A stretch of 64,000 nucleotides of DNA from assembly GCF_020882245.1 (NCBI RefSeq), contig NC_083598.1, positions 61,169,858 to 61,233,857 of the forward strand. Direction: 5' to 3'. The DNA is from Rhopalosiphum padi. Its lineage: Eukaryota; Arthropoda; Insecta; Hemiptera; Aphididae. Positions 48,601-61,900 of the stretch are shown here, one piece after another. The notes under the pieces are model-generated. The model saw only the letters and a list, made by a program, of their open reading frames with translations, was not told the origin of the DNA and searched no databases. The number at the start of each line of letters is the position of its first letter. Positions within the stretch are counted from its first letter, which is position 1. The translations under genes were made by a program, and so were the position numbers.

Positions 48601-51600
48601 ATTATTATTTATTATGTACAATGATTTTCATTGCGTATTAATTACAGAATGCATATATTTATATTTTAAACAGTCATACGCGACTATACGAGTAAGTAAA
48701 CTTTTTACGTACAAATGTACAAGAAGTATAACAATTCATAACTATTAGATACTACATTTTTTGAATTTGAACACATACTGTAAACTATTTTAAGTTAGAC
48801 ATTATCTATTTCCGACATAACGATAACGTTCATTTGATGAATTTTCTTCAACTATACAGGTAGTATATAAGTAATAATAAATTATTAAAACAATATATAA
48901 TATTTAGAAGGAAGAGACGGTCAGTCTGTGGAAATATTGTGACTCGGCCACTCAGGTTAATTGTTAACGAGTATTTAGCAAATTAAAAATTATCAATAAT
49001 CGTCTACGCGCTTGATCATTATCTAATGATCGCTTGGATACTTTTTTATTAATGTCTGTAGAAAAAGAAATATTAAATGATTTAAGGTTTGAAGATATAT
49101 TGGACATTATTAAAAACTCATCTCATACTTTATCTATATTATTATTGTACACATAATTACATAAATATATAATTATAAGATTTAATTTGTCATACTGTTA
49201 CTTGGTGTTACTGATGTATACCTATGTATTAATATATTTTACATTTTCTTTGTAATCAACACAGAAAAGTTCCTAAATCCTAATTCTTATAAAATGTTGG
49301 TAAAGGTAGAAATACTATATTGAGAAAAATGTAATATTTTTTTAGTTTAAGTTGGGCCGTTAAATGTGGGAAAATGAACCGATTGCATACAGAGAATAGT
49401 GGGTCGAAACCCTTCCAGTCCGGCCCTAAAGAGACTTAATATTGTATTAACATTTCACGTTAAGCAGATAGTATAGTCAACCGTATATACATGTTGACAT
49501 CCTATCGTCTAGATATTATACCTCTATTATATGTTGGCAGGAAAACCGAAAAACATAACAGTTATTGTGATTATATGTAAATCATTAATTTCGATGAATA
49601 ACATTTTTAATTTATAAATGTAATGGCCATCCCATATTGTATAAAATATAATATGTCCAAATGAACGGTTGTATTCAAAATGACTAATAGGCGATGGAAT
49701 CACATATAGCAACAAAAAATTTCAAAAATCAACGTTGAATTATAATATACCTATGCAGTATCGTCATCGTTGCATGACAATATAGTTGGCGGAAACAAAT
49801 TATTATAGGACCAGATGACCAGCCGTTTGTAATTTTTATATAATATATACTACCTTAAAACTCGTAATATTACTGATGATTTTACCTACACATATAGGAC
49901 ACAGGACTATTTTAGTAATTGGATTTTTGGAAAAAAAAACTTGAAACGGATGTTGGAGTAAAACATGACATTGCAGTGATACAATCTACAGGAAATTTTA
50001 TGATGTAAATAAAAACTCAATGTTAAATGTGAAGATCATCTTCAAATGAGCAGAAGGTGACTTGACAATAACTATAATTAATATGTATTTAATACTTGTT
50101 GTATAATAATTCATAGTTGTACAATGTATATTTTTTGTACAGAATAATTGTTTAAGCACGATCTTCAATAATGCAGTTATTCAAAATCTGATTATTAGAA
50201 TTTTTAAACATACTTAAGATCATATTTTCAAATTCTTGAGATTGTTTTGTATCTACTTCTGAAGTAATGTCCCATAAAGATACAAACTTCTTTTTTCTAA
50301 ATGAGAATTCATCTTTACTACTTTAAATTATTATGTTTTTGAAAATGTTGACTATCGAAATTAAAATTAATCTATTGAATAATTTCAAAATTTAGTTTTT
50401 GAGCTATTCATTTTGATTTACTAAAAATAATAGGTTTTAAGGATCTTGGGAATAAGTAGATGAGATAAAAGTTTTATTAATTAATAAAAATGAACAGTTT
50501 GTAAAAATTTCCCAATTATAATTAATACCAGATACAATATTACATCTGTTTTATATAATTTTAAAATAATTTTTAAGAACTTCTTTCGAATAAACTAATT
50601 AATAACTGAAAAACTACTTGTTCGAATTTTGAATTAGGTAAATCGATATTCAATATCGGTACCCAATAACCCAATAAAAATGTTCATTAAAATTGATTCT
50701 AGTTTGAAAAACAAAAGTTTGTATTGCCACAAGACCTTCCTTAAGTAGTTGTAAATAGTAAAAATCTATAGAAAACTTGAAAATATGGTCCTAAAGTATA
50801 TTTAAAAATTTAAAAATCGGAATTTTAATAAATAATTAATTAATAAAAACGGAAGAGAGTGAACAATATGTTCGATGAATCATCCTGAATAATATTAGGA
50901 TAATAATTTTTAGTTTGATCTTTTGTCTTGAATACCGAAATAAATTGACTAAATTTTAATATTTTATCAGAGAGATTGGAGAGCATAATGCAGGTTGAAT
51001 ACGCGCGAATAATAGCATTATAACAACATAATCGCATCGTATACTGTAATATTATATATGTTGATATCTTAATCCTTTGGTAAATAATTCTCTAAGTGCA
51101 AACGTGCAGTAGTATAGTGCATAATACATTATGTTTTAATGGTATATATTGTGTCTTTCGGAATTAATACGCATCGTGATATTTTGATTATTTGATTATA
51201 ACTGTTATTAAATTAATATAAATATTGAACATTATTAATTATTTATTATGACTACAATTTGGGGGTTACAATAAAGGTTAACGAATTTCATAAATATTTA
51301 AAGTCCCCTATAAATACAATAAGATTTCTGCTTAAAATCACATTTGAAGACCCACTAGTATAAAGTTGTTTTTGTTACGTGTTACAAGTTATAACTTAAA
51401 GATTCTAAGCAAAAGCATTATTGTGTTTTGTTTTCTTGTTTGGAAAACTGTACATTTCAGAATAATACGAACTACAAAGAGATAAAGGTTTTAAGCAGTA
51501 GCATGTTAATATATGTAGATTAAAAATCTATTTATTTTGCATTTTAGAAAGAAGATATTTCAAATACTCGTATTCCTAAGTTTTCTAAGGAGAAATTATA

Positions 51601-54600
51601 AACTTTTATAAAGTAATATATATTAGCAAGTAGAACACGTAATTTATTTTCAAGACAACCTACTTATTTTTGATAAATCAACACTGCACTTGTCGTATAC
51701 ACAATTTGAAACGTTTATTATCAAATGTATTTTAACCAAGACATATATAATATAAAATAAGTCAAAGTAGTACACTGCAACATTGAAATCAGGGATGTGG
51801 CGCATACGTCCAAAATTCAAGTATAATATGACATATAGTATTAAGTATTGTAATCGTAGAGAAATTACGATCGACGACGGAACAACGGTTGGCCGTCGAC
51901 GACCGCTATGCAGCCAAAATTACGTCGTATGTAATAAACATCGTCGGTGTCAGTGCATCTATAATAATATAAAAATGTATATACTATGTACTGTGATACA
52001 GCTGAATATGTTTATACATATTATATTATTATTATGCACTTATACATCGACTCTTCGACGAAATTAATTTATTACACAACAACGACCGAAAACGAAAAAC
52101 AACAGCTTCGTAATATACTTCACACGCATGTACACACGCGCGTATAAGCGGTATATATTATAGTCTGCGAAAAAACAGGTGGCGGCGCGGCGACGACAGC
52201 GGCGGGTAATATAGGCGACTGCGGCGGCGGGGTTGGCGCGAGTCGTGTTTATTATAATACTTAAGCGATATTAAAATATATACCTCACACACACACGTAT
52301 ATTTGAGTATGTGTGCGTGTGTGTGTATTTTATAAAACGGGGCAAGTTTTGATGGGTAGTAAACGCCACGACGGTCGACGACGACGGTGTGCGCGCGCTT
52401 TTTTGTTGCTGCACCGGAGCGTCTAGACGGCTTAATGAAACCGACTGGTATATATAATACAGTGTTGTTGTGCACACACACATATAATAATACAATAATA
52501 ATAATAATAATAATAATAATATCGCAGCCGCCGCAGCACTATAAAAACGTCCATATAAAATGCGTACATAGTCTGCTGTTGCTGCTGCTGCTGCTGCTGC
52601 TGTTGCTGCTGCCGCCGCAATAACAATAATAAAGTATGCTTGCATATATATAATATGGTACGTTCTCGCCCGGGGAGGAGAAGCTGCGCGGTGAAACGTA
52701 ATTATTATTAGCGCGCCCGTGCACGTATACAAGTGCGATTCGGTAATAAATCCAAGCCGATACCAAATTCGTTTTTTTTTTTAAATTTTTATTTCGTTTT
52801 AGTGCAGTACCGGTGTGTATATTACAAGTATATATATATACGTTATGTATATACCTGCAGCCTAATATCTACCTGCTAATAACGCTATTTGTGCCGAAAT
52901 GTACTGTATCGCTATATAGCCATGTGCATGTATATATATATACATATATATATATAGTATATTATATAGTATATACGTGTATATATCGTATACCGTCTAC
53001 AGGGCGCGGCATAGGTCACATTATGTATACCGACGTATATAATATGAAATATGAACATTTATAATATATCTCCCATGCGCGCCCGTCGGCGAGCTTGTGA
53101 TATTAATATTATGATACGACCGAATTCTCACGATATGATAATAATAATATTATGATGTTTGCGTGTTGTACCTATATACGCGTATTATGCATATTATTGC
53201 AGTGCTCCGCGTGTAATATATACGACTACGTCGTAATTATATTATCGTACACTGCGGCGGAGTGCGGACCGTCGTTTACGACTCGGAGATTGGCGACGAT
53301 AGACCGCATTATATATATGTAAGTATGTATACTTATCGTTGCGAACAGTAAAAGAAAAAAACACTACTCCCTAATATTATTATACGGTATAGACATTATA
53401 TTATGGTCTCTGCCGGCGGCGTCGGGTGTGTTCGAACACTAAAATGTATATAACATAATAATACGTCGTATATATACGTAACGTCTTATTTTTCGACAGC
53501 GAGATGCAAACGGTTCGTATTTTAAGCAATTTGAAGTCGACGGTGATCTAGCTATACATCTATTTTGAATGATGTAAGATACAATAATAATATTCGCGCC
53601 ACAGTGGATATGATTTATTTGTCAATATACTCGTGGTATAGAGCAGTGACCGAAATAAAATATAAAACAACCAGTTCTGGAACCCTTATAACCTCTAAAA
53701 ATGTTGGAAAATGGAATCGAAGCTAAATATTTTCAATTAAAACCGGAGATCACCACCGACTACTAGAAACGACCAGACCAAATTTAGTAAAAGTACCCAA
53801 GTATCGGTTATGAAATAATCAACGGGTGTTGCAATAATACCTACTACAAGACTTGGATGCAGTCCCAGCTGCAGGTTTAGTAACGCACAACATTATTGAT
53901 GAGTGATGACCATTCTTATACTCCTATATTATTATCTACAACTTGATAAATTATGTTTTGTATATATTATTATGATTTTGTATTGCTACTCACTCTTGCA
54001 AAGTCCTTTGTAAGCTATTGGTATGGCCTTTCCCATCCGGCAGGCGGCTTCACGCAGATGACACGCGCTTTGGTATGTCCTGCCATCGGATCCACACACA
54101 AGCCTAGACGGCGACATGCCTGGAGGACAGAAAGTGGCACACTTGACGCAGTGTGGCATTAGGTTCTGGTCTTGTAGACAGTATTTGCCTCCTGGGCAGG
54201 TGACTTTATTGCATGAACCTGCAGAAAAGTATGTAATGATAATTATTGTATAAAAATAACCACTTGTATAAACCCATATACAGAGATTAAATCATTTAAA
54301 TCTTAAAATCAATTTTAAAAATTTTACTCGAAATAAACAATTATTTTTATTACACACAAAAAAAAATACACTGCACGTACCTATATATTTTATTATTGAA
54401 CTACTTACTCTGACACAGGCCGTGGTAGTCGACTAACAACGATTGGTCTCTGGTGCGACACGATCTCTTTTTCAGTCGGCAGTGTGACTTGTATGAAACG
54501 CCATCCGTACCGCACACCGGACCCTTGACAGTAAATCCGTCGCGTTGCTTGCAGTTGGGTGAACAGATGCACTTTGGCGTGCCGGACCGCATAACGCATT

Positions 54601-55955
54601 TCTTGCCAGGAACACATTCCACGTCCGTGCAAGATCCTGTGCAAAGTACATGCGAAGTTTGTTTTAATTTTAAGTCACGGATTAGTTTACAGTGCATTAT
54701 TATTTTACAGAATAACGGAACACAAACAATTATTTTCCGACGGTAGATCGTAATTTTAATACAACAGTTATAGATGAGGGAAGTAAATTATTTCTAAATT
54801 TTAAGACGAATGAGTTAATGAATATAATATAATATATCACAAAAAAAAAACCGGCAGCTATATTCAGCTTATATAGCCTACCTAACTTTTTTATGTAGCA
54901 TCATTAGTATTTTATAATCACTAATCAGGGCAGTAAAGTTATTCAATTGTAAAGATAAAATATAATTATACCAAACGAAAAAAAAATATATAATAAATAT
55001 ATATTAATATATTGTAGGTAAACTGTAATATTATATTTTAAAAAAAAATCTCGGTAAATGAATATTTTACATTTTGAAATATAATCGGTCGTTTCTTTAT
55101 TTTTATTTTATCTTCACAAAAGTGTAATGCTATTACTCGTATAATCTATTAACTTTATATTCTCGACTGTTATACTACGTACAATTTAAGGCCCCACATT
55201 ATATTATATTTTAACGATTTTAATAAATAATCTATACATATAAGTATGAAAATGGAAATTTTTGTCACACATGTTCTGTGACATTACACATCTGATTATC
55301 TTATTTTTTTTTTAATAAAATAGTAAACTGTAGAGCAGGTTTTAACGTTTTAAGCCTATTTTTGGTTCTATAATTTAATGAAAAATCGAGTTATTAATTT
55401 GTTAAATAACCAGCAAATACGTAATAAAGATATTTATTTTTCATCTGTATTACCAATTATTAGTTATTACTAGAAATTAGTATTTTAGTGAATAGTTGAT
55501 GTATTATAACAGTACATAATTTAATAATAATAATAAACACAATATTTAAAACAGATTGAAATGTATAAATTATTGCAGTATAGATACAATATTAATTTAA
55601 TATATTATATATATTTTTATATTTTTATTTATATATTTATTATATTTAATATGTGTTATATGGATGCTTAAATAATAATAATAATAAAACCATAAAAAAT
55701 GTATGTATGGTAGGTATTAAACAATTCGGTGGTTAGTTGTAATTTGTAATTATATATTACCTTTGCACTTTGCACATGGCACGCCATCGCCCAAGACGCG
55801 CCAGAAAAACAGCGCTCCGGGGTCCAAGTCTGTTGGGCTCCAGGATGTGGAAACGGAACTACCTCCCAACTTGCAGCACTGCTCTTTCGTCAAGCGTTCA
55901 GCCAACAAGTCTTTGCACAGACCATTTTTACCCATTGATGCCCAGCACATGCCAC
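42597..55955 (-). CDS. Fs: Follistatin (5' exon missing)
   Basis: Minus-strand exons are 55955-55761, 54636-54409, 54218-53994, 43830-43567 and probably 42691-42597. All introns are phase 1. The visible product is about 334 residues, close to vertebrate follistatin without its signal peptide. The first exon encodes the follistatin N-terminal domain (GMCWASMGKNGLC, EQCCKLGG, STSWSPTD, GVPCAKC). The next three each encode a follistatin module, an EGF-like hairpin followed by a Kazal domain: CTDVEC to YHGLC; CNKVTC to YKGLC; CATVSC to ASGPC, with VCGTDG, VCGSDG and VCGSND Kazal cores. Follistatin is secreted and neutralises activin/BMP-type ligands. The signal-peptide exon was not found between 55956 and 64000 and is probably farther out. 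Confidence 0.95.
44578..44875 (-). pseudogene. hAT transposase C-terminal dimerisation domain, decayed
   Basis: The minus strand, read from about 44875 to 44578, encodes LTLPKKHLPK, a stop, then NIVLRIYLCCTVSNCSSE, SFSELKRIKNYLQSRITDE, a second stop, then SIAILNIESDI and KSLEYDGIINEL. This is the hAT C-terminal dimerisation domain as found in ZMYM1/TTF-type transposases ('SFSKLK.IK.YLRS.M...RL..LallsIe.d'). Two in-frame stops and no upstream catalytic part mark it as a pseudogene. Its far end lies about 75 bp from the piggyBac-like MITE. Confidence 0.8.
44952..45400. mobile_element. piggyBac-like MITE, second family member
   Basis: The right flank is TTAA (45401-45404) and the left flank is TCAA (44948-44951), a decayed TTAA. 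The left end reads gaagacgttatat and the inverted right end gagaacgttatac. Long sub-terminal arms share 'ttctgtcttac' and 'cgttcagcagaa' in inverted orientation, so most of the 449 bp is an imperfect palindrome. The left end also shares 'catagcaaattt' in the same position with the element at 42367, showing one family. Confidence 0.75.
45603..45703. mobile_element. Remnant of a hAT-type MITE (one end only)
   Basis: The sequence ends 'gccccccctaaatacaccactg', whose reverse complement begins CAGTGGTGTATTTAGGGGGG, a hAT-like terminus. The opposite end and a target duplication were not found, so the left limit is arbitrary. Confidence 0.4.
46550..47420. promoter_or_regulatory. CpG-rich island inside the large follistatin intron
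   Basis: This stretch is clearly GC-richer than the flanks, with many CGs (for example ggcgccgtccgccgtcc and ggcgcggctgac). Open frames on both strands are explained by base composition. It could be an internal promoter, an enhancer, or the first exon of a non-coding transcript. No defined motif decides. Confidence 0.35.
50152..50323 (-). pseudogene. Unrecognised coding-like fragment
   Basis: The minus strand from 50323 to the stop at 50152 has 57 open codons with balanced amino-acid use, unlike the surrounding AT-rich frames (KDEFSFRKKKFVSLWDIT, then KQSQEFENMILSMFKNSN). It has no ATG at the start and could be a last exon or a transposon scrap. I recognise no family. Confidence 0.25.
52482..52521. 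repeat. (AAT)n microsatellite
   Basis: About 40 bp of uninterrupted or nearly uninterrupted AAT units. Confidence 0.9.
52572..52618. repeat. (CTG)n-type microsatellite
   Basis: About 47 bp of CTG/TTG/CCG units. On either strand it yields homopolymer frames that are not genes. Confidence 0.9.
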
Positions 55956-58900
55956 CTGCAATAGAAATATAACCTTTTAAAATTAAACCGTCTAACCCTA
56001 GGAAATCACCAATTTTTGAAATATTAGACTTTCCGCCGGGACATAACCATACACTCCACAAAATGTTTCGTCATATCAATAATACCCGTTTTTACCTTAA
56101 AATCTAACTCTAATAGACGTTTAGTTTTACTGTTTCGTTTAAAATTATAATATTATTATTTATTTTTACTTTCATCGTATTTAATTGTGTATGTTAATGT
56201 ATAAAATACTGTCATTTAGCGTTATAAATTTAAAAATATATATGTATTATATTATATTATATTATTATATTCATGCATGTATGAGTGTGGATGTACCCGA
56301 CAGGAGTTCATAACTATATACAAAATATAATACAAATATGAGTAACGAGATTAGTATATTATTTTTGTCAAATAATTAATATCAATTTACTACGTATAGT
56401 TGCGACATTTTTATGACAAAATACAAAATACTATGTGCACACGCGATTATTTTCGCGTACTAATAACTTTCAATTGTTATTTTATTATCATAAGATTTCT
56501 AATGTGATGCTGTTATTATCAATACAGTTGATATTAATGACGGTTTTTAAATGAGTTTATTTTTATTAATCATATGTTTCGTCTTATTTAAACTGTATTA
56601 TACTTTTATTCTACTTGTGCGCTGGTTGTGGTTGTGGGTTCCCGAAATTTACATTAGTTTTAAACGACGAATCGTCGTTGTTGAAGTGATCATACGAAAT
56701 CTAAATAAAAATATACTACACCGCACGACGCTGAATATAGGGATTAGGGACTGATATCATAGAGTATGCGAACGGACAAGCGTTGTATGACAGGTGATAA
56801 TACCAGTAATTGAACATTTAAGGTTGTACAATTTAAAAAAAATTAGTACTACAACAATGTTTGAAACATCATTATATTTTTTTCAATTTTTTTTTTTTAT
56901 TTATTTATATATTTAATTGCTTATATTATTTAAAATAGTATAAGAATATTCTTTCTAGTAATTGAACAAATATTTTATTTCTAGTAAGCGGACATAAGTT
57001 ACAATTACAATTTAAAATAAGGCAATTTTGTCTATTATATACTCGTTATAATATACTCGTATATAGAAAATAATCATGCTCATTGTAACAAATAGAACGA
57101 AATGACTATAATATATCTTATAGCATTGGCTTATTACCACTTAAAACTAAACAGTAACCCAAATTTTGATTTAATAAACTAAATTTACTATCAATGTGTA
57201 ATTCTTATTAATTTGCTTTTTTTAAGACATAGACACATCAAATAATACTCGTATTCAAAACTACATTGGTTATTAAAAATAATGGACAAAATGACATTAA
57301 ATTTAAAAAAATCATGATAATTGGACTAAACATAAATTGGACCTTGTGTATAGAACCAATATTTTTGTCACCGTTTAGTTACTCAGTGTACATTTGCAAT
57401 TAAAAACTCCGCGAACCTATGCGATAGGGCGCATCACGGGCAACGTTCGTTCACGTGCCATCGTTTCTGATGCAGGTATACGATAACGTGTCTCGCTGTA
57501 GAATTATGGGTATTTTCGCCAGGAAAATGAACCGTTGACAGTTAATAACTTAAAACTGAATTGCAAATGTATCGTTGCTTATTATAACGAATCACAGCTG
57601 ATTAAATACATAAAACAATATTGTAATTACGCGAATAACCTATCTACTTATGAAAAAACTACATACACAATCAAAAATTTCATTATAATATAACACGGGC
57701 AATGAAAATAGACGATTTTAATTTTGATAAAAAATGCTCTGTTCGTTGATACGGCCGGAATATATTCCCAATGCCCACACAGTTTAAGACGTCGAATATT
57801 CCTGCACCGTTGCTTACCTGTTTATAAAACCAATGCTATTGAAATCCTGGCAAATAACTGTATATTATTTTTTATTGAATTTGTTTTGTCTATTAATACG
57901 CGGTTAACGTATTGTATTTTTATTGTAATTTTTATCGCTTAGACTTATAAGGTATGGGGCGGCAAAAAAAAATAAATAGCACTTGGTTGTGAAAATTCTA
58001 AAAATGTCTGAGGAGTTAGCTAACTTATATATAGATGTAAGTAGGTATGCCGCCAGACCGCGAATATCAATATTGTAATTTCAAATGGCGTTAATTGTAG
58101 TACTAACTTTCTACTGGTTACATTAATAATATAATATCATATAATATACTTTTATACACGTACACTCTTAGCAATTTTTTAGTGAAATATCCCACTCAAC
58201 CTCAAGTCTTATAAAAATTAATTACATTTCAACCCTATAGTTTTAAGCTCTTTCTACTTCAGACATGGTCGTTTTCTGCTAAATACGAAAAACATACGAT
58301 TACCGATCTACGTGCACTGCAGTGATCGTAGAATTTTGACCGCGATCAAACTTATATGATTATACATTTAAAAATATATTAAGTTCGCCGGGACCGTAAG
58401 ATTTTTCCATAAAAATCAGGTTTCCACACTCAGGTTCCATATTACTCAGATTTTACTGTATTATATGAATTACCGTCACCCGTGTTTGGTTTACGTTATT
58501 TGCATGCGCGTAACCACAATATGTTATTACTTATTAGTTATTACTTTATTAATATCGGTCAGTTGTAATTGTAAATTTGTGATGAAAAACGTTGACCACC
58601 GCGCCGACTGTTTTTCTTACATTCATCGCGCGGCGATCAAATCTTAATATTCCTTCCTTATAATTGTGGCCCCGACCGACAGAAAATAGAATCTATATAT
58701 TATTATTTCATACAATTTAGTCTCGAGCGGTCGACCACAATAATTCATTGTCGTCTATACACTATACGTGTTTTTGCCACTTGTTTAGTTTTTTAAACTT
58801 TAGTATTCTTAACTTGTTAAGTTCAACTGTTAATAATGTTTGTTGGACAGCGTGTACCAAAAATGTCAGTTTTATACTTTTTTTTTTAAAAATATTTTCA

Positions 58901-61900
58901 ACAAATTCTAGTTAAGGTTGTCGGGATGTTTTGGGAAAGTTTTGAGTAAGTTAAAAATGTACTTTATTAGGTATTTGCAAACTTGAACAGAATACTGTAG
59001 AAGCCATCAGTCAACACATAAGCTATAGAAAGCTATTTAATAAATTACGATGGGAGAGACTACGACTCTACAGATGAAAAGTAATGCCAAACAATCTATT
59101 ATGTTTATAATTCTTCTAATACATTATAGACGCATTATCAATGCAATATAAACTACAAAGTATATGCAGTAAATGCAGCATTACATGTATACAATATTAA
59201 TAGAAATTTAAGTAATAGATCAATATATATATATATATATATACGTCCATGTAATGTACTGAGTGATCGTTAAACGTTAAACAAATCACCCCTTATAGTT
59301 TGTATTACGACTGTGTCAAGATTTTTTTGTATGTACCATAAGACATTTTTCACCGACCAAGTTATAACGGAGAGCGTGATTCCTAACTGCTATAAATGCA
59401 TATAAGAATCGATTTTTATTGGACTACTATAATATTTAGGTATAGATAGGTACTAGTATAATACGACACAACTGTTATCCACAAAAGTCGTATATTATGT
59501 GTATAAATATCTTATGAGAATATTGCAGGCAATTTTTTTGTTTAAGAAGCACAATATTATATTTTGAAACCATACAGGACTAAAAATATTTTATATTATT
59601 GGTTCATAATACGTATCACATTTTTTTTCAACATATGATAAAATCCTAGGCTTCGGTGTACAAATTTGAGATCCACTGGATGGTGCACTGACCCTGTACA
59701 CGTATTATACTGTTAAATGTGTATACTAATAAACTATTAGTATACAATATATTATTAAATAGGTATTGAAACTCGTAAAAAACCGTTTGTACATAATGTT
59801 TTAAACAAACAATTAATGAACAATATTATAATATCCGATATGGTCTTATCGATCGCATCGCGGCATTGTCTACGAGTTTATTTAAATATTAGCACAATGC
59901 ATTTTATGGCAATAATTATTATATTAGCGGGCTGTACCTTTGCGTGTCCAATACACAATATAATATTATATTGTATGATGTTGATGATAACAATACGTCT
60001 GTGTGTATTATTCTGCTATTAAACTTTATATTATTATTTATGGTAGAGTAAAGTTTAGTAATTATTGTTAATTTATTTTAAATCGTTTGCATTGTATCAG
60101 TTATGCTATCATTTTCAATATTTCTGTTTTATTTAGAAAAAAACTACATAGTATTTTTAGGTACAACTTGTACTGAAATATTTAATATAAAGTAGATATA
60201 ACACGGATCGCGGTTAAATAATAATAATTAATGATATATTAATCTGACGTAAACACACATTTTGCATTTTATGTTTTTTTAAATTTTTTTTTTTTACTTG
60301 TAGTTTGTTGTACAACATTTTTATTGTTTTATTGGTTAAACAAGCCATCACAAAGTTAGGAAATCAGTTTATAGCAACAAAATAAATACGTGTTTGTTTG
60401 CCCTCTGTAACAAGCTCTACTCTACGAAAATGCCATTCAAATTTACACAGGTTCGTTGGTAATTATGTTCCACCCTAAACCATAAGCATTAACTCCGCTG
60501 TTAAGAAATGAAGATACGATCAATGTAAAAACAAATGATTAATTATATTGAATAATCCTATAAGAAATATATAAATAAAATACGTGTTTTTGTTTTTAAT
60601 GCATTCAAAAATATATAAAATTATATTAATAAAGATGGCCGTAAGCCTGCAAATATAAGACTGACATTAGTTTTTAAGAGGCAGTTTAAGTTCTCAAATA
60701 CTACAGCAGGAATATTCGAAAACTGTCTCAGCTTACACACCCATATATGAAGTCGGGAGATAATGCTATATATTACATACCATTGTCGACCTTAATTTAC
60801 TACCACAAAAAGCAAAGCACTGTAGCACAACCACTGTAAAACAGACTTATAAGCTACACGCTGCAATGACCGGAATTTATAATGTAAATATGTTACATAC
60901 ATTCTACTTAAATAGATCTAACAGTAAAAATATGATATATTGTTGTAGGACAAAAAGGTCGATATATTTACATAGAATTGTGTCTGTTTTTGTTTTTCAA
61001 ATAATTATTATACAATCTGTAAATATACGTCTTAGCTTCTTTTTGTAATAAGCAAAGCGATGTATGAGTAGTAATTGGTATATTCTTATAAATTATTGAA
61101 GGAAGAGTCCATCCAGTGGAAGAACTTCTTGATAATTTTGGCATATTACTACGTGTAGATTTAATTTATAATTATAATACATAATGCAGGTTATATATAG
61201 TATATTATATTATATTTTGTTTACGCGTTTGTCCACACATTCATCATTCTTAATATCTACGTAACGATTACAATGTACGTGTACTGTCTACGTCCTACAA
61301 TATACTTACAATCCACGTGTATTTAATGTAATATGTGAACGTTAAAAAATTACTAAAAAGAAAACATATGGTACTACCATAAGTGTAAAACATGAAACAT
61401 GACACCGAAACTCACTAATCATTAATCAACTACAATATAATAATAATATCAGGTGATCCATTTAATGTAAGACATTCATTATTTCAAAAACGAAAATAGT
61501 GTTTGAATATATTTTTGTTAGATAATTTTAAGTCGTTAAAAACATAATGTTTCTAAAAAAACATATTACATTATTTTTTATTGTTATTATTTCAATTTTG
61601 TTTTGCAATTACATACTTTTTTAACTTCTCATTCCAAAACTGAATATGTTTTGGAGTAATTTGAAACACAAAAATCGAATTTTGGACGAGTATAGTTTAT
61701 ATGAGTTACAACTTGTAAGTATTTATACTATTTAGAATACGGTACCTACGCATCAAAATAATAAGTAGTTATAAGGGATATAATATCATGTTGACAAAAA
61801 AAGAATATTCAAATCAACGATGTATATTGAAATATTATAAATTTATAACGTAAGAGCTTATCCTATAATGATAATATTATTAATATTAACAATAAAGTAC

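Larger units (their letters stand above)
52080..53330. promoter_or_regulatory. Second CpG-rich, microsatellite-rich island in the follistatin intron
   Basis: GC-rich clusters (for example ggcggcgcggcgacgac, and gactgcggcggcgggg) alternate with simple repeats over about 1.2 kb. ORFs on both strands here encode only homopolymers or Tyr/Thr runs and are not genes. A regulatory or non-coding transcript role is possible. Confidence 0.35.
43831..53993 (-). other. Fs: 10.2-kb intron of follistatin
   Basis: This intron separates the second and third follistatin modules. It contains a hAT transposase fossil (44578-44875), a piggyBac-like MITE (44952-45400), a hAT-MITE end near 45690-45703, an unrecognised minus-strand coding-like fragment (50152-50323), and two CpG-rich islands (about 46550-47420 and 52080-53330). 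The remaining sequence is AT-rich with no gene seen. Confidence 0.8.

Noticed and set aside
52158..52766. Several ORFs on both strands around the CTG/AAT repeats
   Set aside because: Homopolymer Gln, Leu, Ala or Tyr frames arising from microsatellites.
58600..58660. Minus-strand ATG followed by a gtaaga donor as the follistatin signal-peptide exon
   Set aside because: It would encode only two residues and in the wrong phase; no hydrophobic leader.
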